DNA of 9,940 nt. It comes from an uncultured Oscillospiraceae bacterium. Its GTDB lineage: Bacteria; Bacillota; Clostridia; Oscillospirales; Oscillospiraceae. Positions 1-5,219 of the stretch are shown in pieces. The stretch's first letter is position 1; every line of letters starts with the position of its first letter. Under the pieces are notes generated by a model, which saw only the letters and a list, made by a program, of their open reading frames with translations, made no database searches and had not been told where the DNA came from. The stretch lies in contig CAKUHW010000021.1 of NCBI GenBank assembly GCA_934659415.1, positions 1 to 9,940 of the forward strand, written 5' to 3'. Made by a program: the position numbers and the translations under genes.

Positions 1-1
1 T

Positions 2-856
2 CCGACCCGCACCCAGGGCGGCGGCGCGCACATTCTGACCGACCTGCGCGACGCCATGGACGCCTGCCTGACCCGCCGCGGGCTGGACCGCAGCCAGGTG
101 CTGGGGGCCGGCCTTGGCGTACCGGGGGCAGTGCTGGAGCATCGCTATGTCAAGCCCTGCGTCAATCTGGATGGCTGGGGCGATTTTGATGCGGCACAGC
201 GTCTTTCCGAACTGTGCGCATTTCCTGTCTGTGTGGTGAACGATGCAAATGCCGCCGCGCTTGGCGAGCTGTGGCAGGGCGGCGGCATGGGCTGCCGCAA
301 CATGGTCTTTGTAACGTTGGGCACCGGCGTGGGCGGCGGCGTGATCGTGGACGGCAGACTGCTCTCCGGCGTCCATGGCTGCGGCGGCGAGTTGGGGCAC
401 ATGAAGCTGTTTTCGGACGAGACCAGACCCTGCGGCTGCGGAAAGCGCGGCTGCCTGGAGCAGTACGCCTCGGCGACCGGCATCGTCCGGGAGGCGGAGC
501 GCCGGCTGGCCGGATGGAGCGGTGAGACCGCTCTGCGCGGTGCAGGCCCGCTCACGGCAAAGCTGGTGCTGGACTGTGCAAAGGCGGGGGACCCGCTGGC
601 GAGTGAAGTGGCAGCCTTCTTCGGCGACTGCCTGGGGCGTGCTCTGGCTGCGGTGTCCTGTGTGTGCGACCCTGAAGTTTTTGTCCTGGGCGGCGGCGTG
701 TCACGGGCGGGCGAGTATATTCTGAAGCTTGTACAGCCGGCCTTTGTCCGCTGGGCGTTTCCTCCGGCGGAGGAGACCCGCTTCTGTCTGGCGGTGCTGG
801 GCAACGATGCGGGTATCTACGGCGCAGCCAAGCTGATCGCGGATACGCTGCATTGA
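2..856 (+). CDS. ROK-family sugar kinase (glucokinase type), 5'-truncated by the window edge
   Basis: The frame is open from base 2, so the gene starts before the window; 284 residues are visible and end at TGA 854-856. The first Met codon (56) is internal. ROK kinases are usually 300-320 aa, so about 30-40 N-terminal residues carrying the DxGxT phosphate-binding loop are missing. Visible hallmarks are the GAGLGVPG strand, the VVNDANAAALGE segment with the catalytic Asp at 242-244, the second phosphate loop VTLGTGVGGG (around 310), and the ROK zinc signature GGELGHM followed by CGCGKRGCLE (about 385-465), with its His and three Cys. A late VFVLGGGVS strand matches the adenosine-binding part. 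The family phosphorylates glucose or related hexoses in the cytoplasm using ATP. Glucokinase is the best guess, but fructokinase or N-acetylmannosamine kinase cannot be excluded. Operon partners lie upstream, outside the window. Confidence 0.88.
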   Translation, partial: PTRTQGGGAHILTDLRDAMDACLTRRGLDRSQVLGAGLGVPGAVLEHRYVKPCVNLDGWGDFDAAQRLSELCAFPVCVVNDANAAALGELWQGGGMGCRNMVFVTLGTGVGGGVIVDGRLLSGVHGCGGELGHMKLFSDETRPCGCGKRGCLEQYASATGIVREAERRLAGWSGETALRGAGPLTAKLVLDCAKAGDPLASEVAAFFGDCLGRALAAVSCVCDPEVFVLGGGVSRAGEYILKLVQPAFVRWAFPPAEETRFCLAVLGNDAGIYGAAKLIADTLH

Positions 857-892
857 GCGTTTCCGCCGTGTGAGACCCCAAAGCGGACGGGA

Positions 893-929
893 AAGCGGGA
901 GGATGCTCTCAAAAGATGCCCTCCCGCTT
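893..929 (+). terminator. Possible terminator hairpin after the ROK kinase
   Basis: A perfect 10-bp inverted repeat, AAGCGGGAGG (893-902) with CCTCCCGCTT (920-929), encloses a 17-nt loop 37 nt after the kinase stop. The downstream sequence (GTCTATC) has no proper T-run, so intrinsic termination is plausible but weak. The rest of the gap to about 1005 shows only an 8-bp direct repeat TATCAATG at 933-940 and 950-957, and a possible -10 TATGAT at 984-989 without a convincing -35. Confidence 0.4.
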
Positions 930-1005
930 GTCTATCAATGGTACTGAGGTATCAATGCTGTAATGGGCAGCTGGATACAAATTTATGATGAAAAGGGTGG
1001 TTTTT

Positions 1006-1044
1006 ATGAAAAAGAGTCGTGTATGGAGGGTTCACGCTTCCTAA
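1006..1044 (+). CDS. Putative 12-codon leader peptide upstream of GNAT
   Basis: ATG at 1006 opens a short ORF encoding MKKSRVWRVHAS and ending at TAA 1042-1044. A purine-rich AAGGGTGG sits 5 nt before the ATG and could serve as a ribosome binding site. Codons 7-9 overlap the left arm of a hairpin, and the stop codon overlaps its right arm. That is the arrangement expected of a regulatory leader ORF. The peptide has basic-X-basic spacing (K3-S4-R5), a pattern known in antibiotic-stalled leader peptides such as those of some erm genes; any such role here is inference. It could also be a chance ORF. Confidence 0.45.
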   Translation: MKKSRVWRVHAS

Positions 1045-1068
1045 CCCTCCGAATCAATTATTTGGAGG
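1025..1068 (+). promoter_or_regulatory. Mutually exclusive hairpins controlling the GNAT SD site
   Basis: Three segments can pair in two ways. Segment 1 (GGAGGGTT, 1025-1032) and segment 2 (AACCCTCC, 1043-1050) form a perfect 8-bp stem with a 10-nt loop. The sequence from 1046 to 1054 (CCTCCGAAT) can instead pair with 1060-1068 (ATTTGGAGG) as a 9-bp stem with one G-U pair and a 5-nt loop. The second stem contains the entire SD of the downstream GNAT gene. The CCTCC at 1046-1050 is shared, so the two stems exclude each other. This is the geometry of translational attenuation: segment 1 acts as an anti-sequestor, and ribosome position on the leader ORF would decide which stem forms. Confidence 0.55.
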
Positions 1069-1075
1069 AAACAAA

Positions 1076-1555
1076 ATGGAAAACCAAATCACCACCCGTG
1101 AGGCTGTCCTGGAAAAGGCTGCTTCGATCACTGTAGAAACGCTCTCCGATCCGGAGGATGGGCAACTAAAAGGACTGGAAAATGGCTTTCTCAAGGAGAT
1201 TGGGGAAGCACCGTCAACTAAGGAACAGCAGGAACGGCTTGCTCGGGCGATTCTGGCCGGAAAGATCACATTTTTCATGGCGAAGTGCGGCAGTCGGGCC
1301 GTGGGAATGTGCAGTGTTGCCCGGTGCTTTTCCACCTATGTCTGTACCGACATTGGGGCGTTTGATGACTTTTATATCGAACCTGCGTTTCGCAAAAGGG
1401 GAATTGCCAAAGCTTTGGCCAAGGCTGCCCAGAGCTGGTGCAAGGCAAATGGCCTCGCCAGTCTGACCGTCACCTGTGCCCCCTGCGATGAGGGGATGTA
1501 TCAGGCGCTTGGCTTTGATACTCATTTGGGCAAAGCGTTTGCGCATCTGAGCTAA
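1076..1555 (+). CDS. GNAT-family N-acetyltransferase
   Basis: A 159-aa protein starting at ATG 1076, chosen because GGAGG at 1064-1068 lies 7 nt upstream; the more upstream in-frame start at 1019 has no such site and would run through the leader hairpin. The C-terminal half has the GNAT core: a beta strand with DDFYIEPAFRKRGIAKAL, in which RKRGIA is the acetyl-CoA pyrophosphate-binding motif (R/Q-x-x-G-x-G/A), followed by helix alpha3, strand beta5 (LASLTVTC) and MYQALGFDT, the usual Y-x-x-x-GF end motif. The N-terminal 60 residues are a charged helical extension. The family moves an acetyl group from acetyl-CoA to an amine; the substrate cannot be read from sequence. Expression is probably set by the leader at 1006-1068. 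A 15-bp hairpin follows the stop. Confidence 0.85.
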   Translation: MENQITTREAVLEKAASITVETLSDPEDGQLKGLENGFLKEIGEAPSTKEQQERLARAILAGKITFFMAKCGSRAVGMCSVARCFSTYVCTDIGAFDDFYIEPAFRKRGIAKALAKAAQSWCKANGLASLTVTCAPCDEGMYQALGFDTHLGKAFAHLS

Positions 1556-1561
1556 ATCACG

Positions 1562-1595
1562 ATAGGGCTGCCGCGCTTTTGCGCGGCAGCCCTAT
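1562..1595. terminator. Bidirectional hairpin between convergent genes
   Basis: A perfect 15-bp inverted repeat (left arm 1562-1576, right arm 1581-1595) with a TTTT loop lies 6 nt after the plus-strand GNAT stop and 39 nt after the minus-strand GNAT stop. It is GC-rich and very stable. Neither side carries a continuous T-run. Its position between converging genes argues for a shared terminator or transcript-end protector. Confidence 0.65.
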
Positions 1596-1634
1596 TGCAG
1601 TCTTTACAGGTTTTCACAGAAAACGCCCTTAGAG

Positions 1635-2036
1635 CTATCCTTTCATAAATCCGCAACAGCCAATCTCGGACAGTTCCCGGAAGCCCATGGACTTGTAAAA
1701 GGAGATGGTTTTTGGAGTGTTGTCCGTGGCCAGTTCGATCTGGCGCACATGGCTGTATCTGTGCAGTATGGCATGCAGAAGCGCGGAGCCAATGCCCCTC
1801 CGCTGACGCTCCGGAAGGACCAAGATGTCTTGAACAAACACGATGGTATGCCCGTCCCCCACCGTGCGAATAATGCCGAGAAGTCGGTTTCCATCGTAAG
1901 CCCCAAGGGTCAGCAGGGAGTTTTCAAAGCCTTTCCGCAGCGCTTCCGGGGAATTGGTGTAGGCCGTCCAGCCCACGCTTTCGTACAGCTGTAAAATCTC
2001 TGCTTCATGGTATGTGCTGTATTCTCTGATTTCCAT
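1635..2036 (-). CDS. GNAT-family N-acetyltransferase, last gene of the mgtE unit
   Basis: 133 aa, starting at ATG 2034-2036 with GGAGG (2045-2049) 8 nt upstream. It is a compact single GNAT domain. VFVQDILVLPERQRRGIGSALL holds strand beta4 and the acetyl-CoA-binding RQRRGIG loop, and ATDNTPKTISFYKSMGFREL is the typical C-terminal NxxxIxFYKSxGF motif. The fold resembles small YpeA/ElaA-like acetyltransferases; the acceptor is unknown. It begins 27 nt after the mgtE stop on the same strand, so the two are probably co-transcribed, though nothing in the protein links it to magnesium. It is not a close paralogue of the GNAT at 1076-1555: length and motifs differ. Confidence 0.88.
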   Translation of the reverse strand: MEIREYSTYHEAEILQLYESVGWTAYTNSPEALRKGFENSLLTLGAYDGNRLLGIIRTVGDGHTIVFVQDILVLPERQRRGIGSALLHAILHRYSHVRQIELATDNTPKTISFYKSMGFRELSEIGCCGFMKG

Positions 2037-2063
2037 GCCGGTGACCTCCGTATCTGCCCCGGG

Positions 2064-3476
2064 CTAAACTAGGTGCAGGGTGTTGATGAGAAGCAGCCAG
2101 GCCAGGCCGTAATAGGCCACCACGGCGACCAGGTCGTTGATGGTGGTGATCAGCGGGCCGGATGCCACAGCCGGATCCACCTTGATCTTCTGGAAGAACA
2201 GCGGGATAGCAGTACCGGACACGCTGGAGATCACCATGGCCAGGATCAGGGCCAGGGCAATACAGCCGGAGATGGCAAAGGAGAAGGAGAGCGGATTTCC
2301 CTTGGCAAGGTGCAGATAGAGCCCCACCACCGCAAAGGAGAGCACGCCCAGGATAAAGCCGTTGAAGAGTCCCACCCGGGCCTCTTTCCAGATGAGGCCG
2401 AGTTTTTGGCGGGCGGAGATCTGTTCGTCCATCAGCACCCGGATGGTGACGGCCAGAGACTGTGTGCCCACGTTTCCGGCCATGTCCAGAATAAGGGACT
2501 GAAAGCTCATGATAATGGTCAGCTGCGCGACGACGGGCTCGAACACGCCCACCACGGCAGACACCACAAGGCCCAGGCCCAAAAGAATGATCAGCCAGGG
2601 AAGACGCTTGCGGACGCTGCGGCGGATGGGCTCAGCCAGATCCTCCTCTGAGGACAGACCGGCCAGCCGGGCGTAGTCCTCACCCAGTTCGTCCTCAACG
2701 GCCTCTACCATGTCCTGAGCGGTGATGACACCGATCAGCTTGTTGTCGCTGTCCAGAACCGGGATCGAATCCTCGGAGTAGTCCTTCAGCCTTCGCATGC
2801 AGTCCTCTGCATCGGAGTCTGCGTAGACGTAAGGGTAGGAATAGGTGGTGATATCGTCCAGAGATGTGCCCTCCCGGGCGATGATCAGGTCCTTCAAATC
2901 AATGGCGCCGCAGAAGGTGCGCTCGTTGTCCACCACATAAAGGGTGGTGACATTGTCGTTCTCTGCGGCCTGCTTGACCAGACTGGCCATGGCCTCCTTT
3001 ACGGAGGAACCGGCGGTGATCTCAATGTAGTTTGTGGACATCCGGCTGCCGATCTCATCCTCGTCAAAGGAACTGAGCAGAGAGATCTCCGAACGGGCCT
3101 CAGGCTCCATCAGTTCCAGCAGCGAGGCCCGCTCCCCCTTATCCATTTTCCGAAGCGCCTCAACAGCCTCGGAGGATTCGAAGCGGGAGAGCACCGCTGC
3201 CTGCCTGCGGATACTCAGCTCGCGCAGATAATCGGCAGGCTCCTCGGCATACTCCAGAATACCGGCCAGCGAGTCCGCATCCAGTACGTTATACAGTCGG
3301 CTGCGCTCGTCCCGGGTCAACTGCTCCAGGGCAAGGGCAATATCATTTTCGTGGTAGTCCAGTACCCGCTCGCGCATGCGCTTGGGGGTCAGATTACTGC
3401 GGACAATGGCCGCGATCTCACCGCTGTAATCGGGCTGCGGCGCTGCCGTGCCGGTCAGATTTTTGTTGTCATTCAC
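2064..3476 (-). CDS. mgtE: Magnesium transporter/channel MgtE
   Basis: 470 aa from GTG 3474-3476. I chose this start because GGAGG (3486-3490) lies 9 nt upstream; the in-frame ATGs at 3498-3500 and 3588-3590 have no comparable SD and would add 8 or 38 residues not typical of the family. Domains in order: an MgtE_N helical superhelix (about 20-145), a CBS pair (about 147-265) that in known MgtE senses cytosolic Mg2+, a plug-helix region (about 270-290), and a membrane domain with about five helices (292-468). Pore signatures are visible in DMAGNVGTQSLAVTIR (331-346) and DPAVASGPLITTINDL (434-449), whose Asp in TTIND is the usual pore-lining position. The family mediates Mg2+ uptake, closed by high internal Mg2+. 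Expression is probably controlled by the long leader at 3477-3787. Confidence 0.95.
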   Translation of the reverse strand: MNDNKNLTGTAAPQPDYSGEIAAIVRSNLTPKRMRERVLDYHENDIALALEQLTRDERSRLYNVLDADSLAGILEYAEEPADYLRELSIRRQAAVLSRFESSEAVEALRKMDKGERASLLELMEPEARSEISLLSSFDEDEIGSRMSTNYIEITAGSSVKEAMASLVKQAAENDNVTTLYVVDNERTFCGAIDLKDLIIAREGTSLDDITTYSYPYVYADSDAEDCMRRLKDYSEDSIPVLDSDNKLIGVITAQDMVEAVEDELGEDYARLAGLSSEEDLAEPIRRSVRKRLPWLIILLGLGLVVSAVVGVFEPVVAQLTIIMSFQSLILDMAGNVGTQSLAVTIRVLMDEQISARQKLGLIWKEARVGLFNGFILGVLSFAVVGLYLHLAKGNPLSFSFAISGCIALALILAMVISSVSGTAIPLFFQKIKVDPAVASGPLITTINDLVAVVAYYGLAWLLLINTLHLV

Positions 3477-3555
3477 TGTCCCGTGCCTCCTCGTATCCAT
3501 ATGATCGCCGGGCTGTGCCGGCAGGGAAGCGCCGATCAGAGCGGGGGTGGGGCAC

Positions 3556-3636
3556 AAAAAAGCCACCGCTGCCCGAAACGATCTGTACACATCCCCGAAG
3601 AATGCAATACGGCGTCAAAGAGTCAGACAACGGTGG
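3556..3636 (-). terminator. Intrinsic terminator within the mgtE leader (attenuator)
   Basis: On the minus strand CCACCGTTG (3636-3628) pairs with CAGCGGTGG (3571-3563), 9 bp with one G-U pair, followed by one C and six T (3561-3556). The 56-nt loop can fold further. The terminator lies after the leader promoter and 80 nt before the mgtE start, so it would stop transcription before the gene unless disrupted. Confidence 0.6.
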
Positions 3637-3638
3637 TT

Positions 3639-3749
3639 TTACACGAATACGGAAAACGCGTCCGGCGGCCAAAGGACGGCCCCGGTGCGGTAGGCGCTCC
3701 GGCATAAAAACACCCCATCTGCGCTTCTACTGCCACTACTGCCGTCCAT
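3639..3749 (-). CDS. Putative 36-codon leader peptide of mgtE
   Basis: ATG at 3749-3747 is preceded by GAGGTG (3760-3755) at a suitable distance. The ORF encodes 36 residues, starting MDGSSGSRSADGVF and containing RTGAVLWPPDAF near its end, and stops at TAA 3641-3639, only 2 nt before the left arm of the leader terminator. W27-P28-P29-D30 includes a Pro-Pro-Asp run, a known slow or stalling context for ribosomes. In Salmonella, proline-rich mgtL controls the Mg2+ transporter gene mgtA by a similar logic, although that sequence is unrelated. The good SD and the tight fit between stop codon and terminator support a real regulatory ORF; its peptide is not one I recognise with certainty. Confidence 0.5.
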   Translation of the reverse strand: MDGSSGSRSADGVFLCRSAYRTGAVLWPPDAFSVFV

Positions 3750-3793
3750 GTGCTCACCTCACAAAAATGGATTGGCTCCGACAAGCCGCTGCT

Positions 3794-3822
3794 ATTATAG
3801 CACAGCGTTTTTCCGTTGTCGA
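3794..3822 (-). promoter_or_regulatory. Promoter of the mgtE leader
   Basis: On the minus strand TCGACA (3822-3817) and a perfect TATAAT (3799-3794) are separated by exactly 17 nt, a near-consensus housekeeping sigma site. Transcription should start near 3787, about 310 nt before the mgtE start codon. Confidence 0.75.
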
Positions 3823-3915
3823 GCGGTAAAATTCGTTTTCAGCCGCAGAAGGGCATTGCACAGCCGAACTATTCTATGCAGACTGTGCCCGCAAGGGAGA
3901 CAGATACAAAGAGGA

Positions 3916-3952
3916 AAGCGCAGACCGTCCGGTGGTTCGGCGGCCTGCGCTT
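3916..3952 (-). terminator. Terminator of the cinA-to-ECF operon
   Basis: Starting 10 nt after the S-component stop, the minus strand forms a stem of AAGCGCAGGCCGCC (3952-3939) with GGACGGTCTGCGCTT (3930-3916): eight perfect pairs, a G-U pair and more C-G pairs around an 8-nt loop. It is followed by TTCCTCTTT. The plus strand has CTTTTT after the same stem, so it may also work in the other direction. Confidence 0.7.
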
Positions 3953-3962
3953 CTTTTTGTGC

Positions 3963-4538
3963 TTATTTGGTCTCACCCAGCGCGCGCTCACTGAACCTCA
4001 CTGCGCCGATGCGGTCCAGCGCCACCATGATCAGCGGGATGAGCACCAGCTGAAGGATGATTCCCGGCACGGCGGTGAGGAATGCGCCGGAGAGAAACAG
4101 CTTCCACGTAAAGGCGCTGCCGGCCACGCCGGAGCACACCGCCCGGGCTGCGCCCCATACCACGCGCCCGCCCAGCATGGCCAGAAGCAGACTGCGGTAC
4201 AGGGACAGCAGGCATTTCCTCCGGGCGCGGCTGTACAGCAGCCCGGCCAGAATACCGTAGGCGGCCATCTCAAGGGCCATGGAGACTCCGGTGGGAAAGA
4301 TGTACGGCATTCCGAACAGAAGGAACCGCAGCGGAGGCAGCAGAAAGCCCACGGCGCCGCCGTACTGCCAGCCGCAGATGAGCCCGCACAGCAGAACGGG
4401 CAGGTGCATGGGGAGCAGCATGGCGCCGATCTTCGGAATCTGTCCGGTAAAGAAGGGCAGCACAATGCCCAGCGCAACAAACAGGGCGGACAGGCAGAGG
4501 TTCAAAACGCAGCGGCTTCCGGAACGATGGTGTTTCAT
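3963..4538 (-). CDS. ECF transporter S component (substrate-binding membrane protein), specificity unknown
   Basis: 191 aa, starting at ATG 4536-4538 with AAGGAG about 10 nt upstream. It has about six hydrophobic segments (near residues 11-30, 37-58, 60-78, 84-102, 112-138 and 148-175), the usual size and topology of energy-coupling-factor S components. Family-like features are LSALFVALGIVLPFF at the N-terminus, where the small-residue AxxxA-type pattern contacts the EcfT subunit, and the re-entrant GAMLLPMHLPVLLCGLICG region (38-56). No EcfA or EcfT genes are in the window, which fits group II ECF systems where one shared module serves scattered S components. It sits 50 nt downstream of a P-loop kinase, so the imported compound may be what the kinase phosphorylates. 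The substrate cannot be read from the sequence; a vitamin or nucleoside-like molecule is the broad expectation. Confidence 0.8.
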   Translation of the reverse strand: MKHHRSGSRCVLNLCLSALFVALGIVLPFFTGQIPKIGAMLLPMHLPVLLCGLICGWQYGGAVGFLLPPLRFLLFGMPYIFPTGVSMALEMAAYGILAGLLYSRARRKCLLSLYRSLLLAMLGGRVVWGAARAVCSGVAGSAFTWKLFLSGAFLTAVPGIILQLVLIPLIMVALDRIGAVRFSERALGETK

Positions 4539-4565
4539 GAGGAATCTCTCTCCTTACAAATGCAT

Positions 4566-4587
4566 CCGCCGCCCGGGCGGGCGGCGG
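4566..4587 (-). other. GC-only intercistronic hairpin
   Basis: CCGCCGCCC (4566-4574) and GGGCGGCGG (4579-4587) form a perfect 9-bp all-GC stem with a 4-nt loop. It lies 1 nt after the kinase stop and about 11 nt before the SD of the S-component gene. There is no T-run, so it is more likely to tune mRNA stability or the relative output of the two cistrons than to terminate. Confidence 0.45.
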
Positions 4588-4588
4588 C

Positions 4589-5191
4589 TCAGGGGATGGA
4601 GTCGGTATGGAGGATGATGTGGCAGCAGGCCTCCACGCCGCAGGTGCGGAAGTAGGACTCTTCCAGAGGAATCCAGCGGTGCTGAAACAGCGGAAAGCGG
4701 TCTCCCTCCCGCGCCTGCAGCCGCCGGGTCTGTTCCTCCGGGGAGCAGGTGAGAAAGATACGCAGGGTATAACGCATCCGCAGCGCAGGGTGCAGGGCAT
4801 AGCTGCCCTCCAGCACGTTCAGCGGACGGAAAGGGATACGGATCGCAGGGGCAAAGTCTCCGCTGGCACAGCGGTATGGGCGGTAGTCGACGTCCTCTCC
4901 CGCCAGGACCGGACGCAGTATCTCCCTGTCCAGCCGGTCCAGGTCCATATTGGCGCAGGGAACGCTCTCCCAGCCCGGGATACGGGAGGCGGGCGGAAGA
5001 TAGAAATCGTCCGTGTGGAACACATTGCAGGGAAATTTCGCGGCCAGAAGGGCGGCCAGCGTAGTCTTGCCGCTGCCGCACCGGCCGTCGATGGCTACCA
5101 GAGCGGGCACGCCGGCGCGCTCCAGCCGCTCTGCGGCCTGCAGGACGGGGGAAAAACAGGCGTACTGCCCGGTGTGGTCAAATATGTCCAT
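4589..5191 (-). CDS. Uridine-kinase-like P-loop small-molecule kinase
   Basis: 200 aa, from ATG 5189-5191 with AGGAGA 9 nt upstream; an upstream ATG in the same frame (5359) lies inside the preceding gene and is rejected. The Walker A loop is GRCGSGKTT (36-44). HTDDFYLPP (59-67) matches the uridine kinase/phosphoribulokinase DDFY element whose Asp is thought to act as catalytic base. NMDLDRLDREIL (81-92) with VDYRPYRC (101-108) matches the substrate-binding helix and YxPY loop, and EGSYALHP (128-135) the conserved Walker-B-like EG strand. RRLQAREG (156-163) is the arginine-rich lid. This clade is usually called uridine kinase family, but the same fold covers pantothenate, nicotinamide riboside and other kinases, so the substrate is open. 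It follows the stalk-domain gene by 28 nt and precedes the ECF S component. Confidence 0.82.
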   Translation of the reverse strand: MDIFDHTGQYACFSPVLQAAERLERAGVPALVAIDGRCGSGKTTLAALLAAKFPCNVFHTDDFYLPPASRIPGWESVPCANMDLDRLDREILRPVLAGEDVDYRPYRCASGDFAPAIRIPFRPLNVLEGSYALHPALRMRYTLRIFLTCSPEEQTRRLQAREGDRFPLFQHRWIPLEESYFRTCGVEACCHIILHTDSIP

Positions 5192-5219
5192 GGTCGTGTG
5201 TCTCCTGTCCGCTTCGGCA

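Larger units (their letters stand above)
3477..3787 (-). promoter_or_regulatory. Long structured 5' leader of mgtE
   Basis: About 310 nt separate the inferred transcription start (around 3787) from the mgtE GTG. In order they contain a short ORF with its own SD (3749-3639), an intrinsic terminator (3636-3556) and the mgtE SD (3490-3486). A second pairing inside the leader, GGTGTTTT (3714-3707) with AAAACCACC (3640-3632, one bulged C), would occupy the left arm of the terminator and is a candidate anti-terminator. GGACGGC (3747-3741) can also pair with GCCGTCC (3680-3674). mgtE in Firmicutes is often under the M-box Mg2+ riboswitch, but the conserved M-box core is not apparent here. The leader may be a divergent riboswitch or a ribosome-dependent attenuator. 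Confidence 0.6.

Noticed and set aside
933..957. Direct repeat TATCAATG (933-940, 950-957) as an operator
   Set aside because: Only 8 bp, with no convincing promoter around it. It could easily be chance, so it is noted only in the intergenic description.
3469..3705. 78-codon minus-strand ORF in the mgtE leader
   Set aside because: It has no SD, overlaps the leader ORF, terminator and mgtE start, and is Arg/Pro-rich without features. The 36-codon ORF at 3749-3639 has a better SD and placement.
3551..3790. Classical M-box (ykoK) Mg2+ riboswitch upstream of mgtE
   Set aside because: Short similarities such as AGGTGAG are present, but the ordered conserved core of the M-box is not. I therefore describe the leader without naming that family.
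3816..4655. 279-codon plus-strand open frame opposite the ECF S component
   Set aside because: Its Gln/His/Gly-rich translation is typical of the antisense of a hydrophobic membrane protein. It also runs through the operon terminator.
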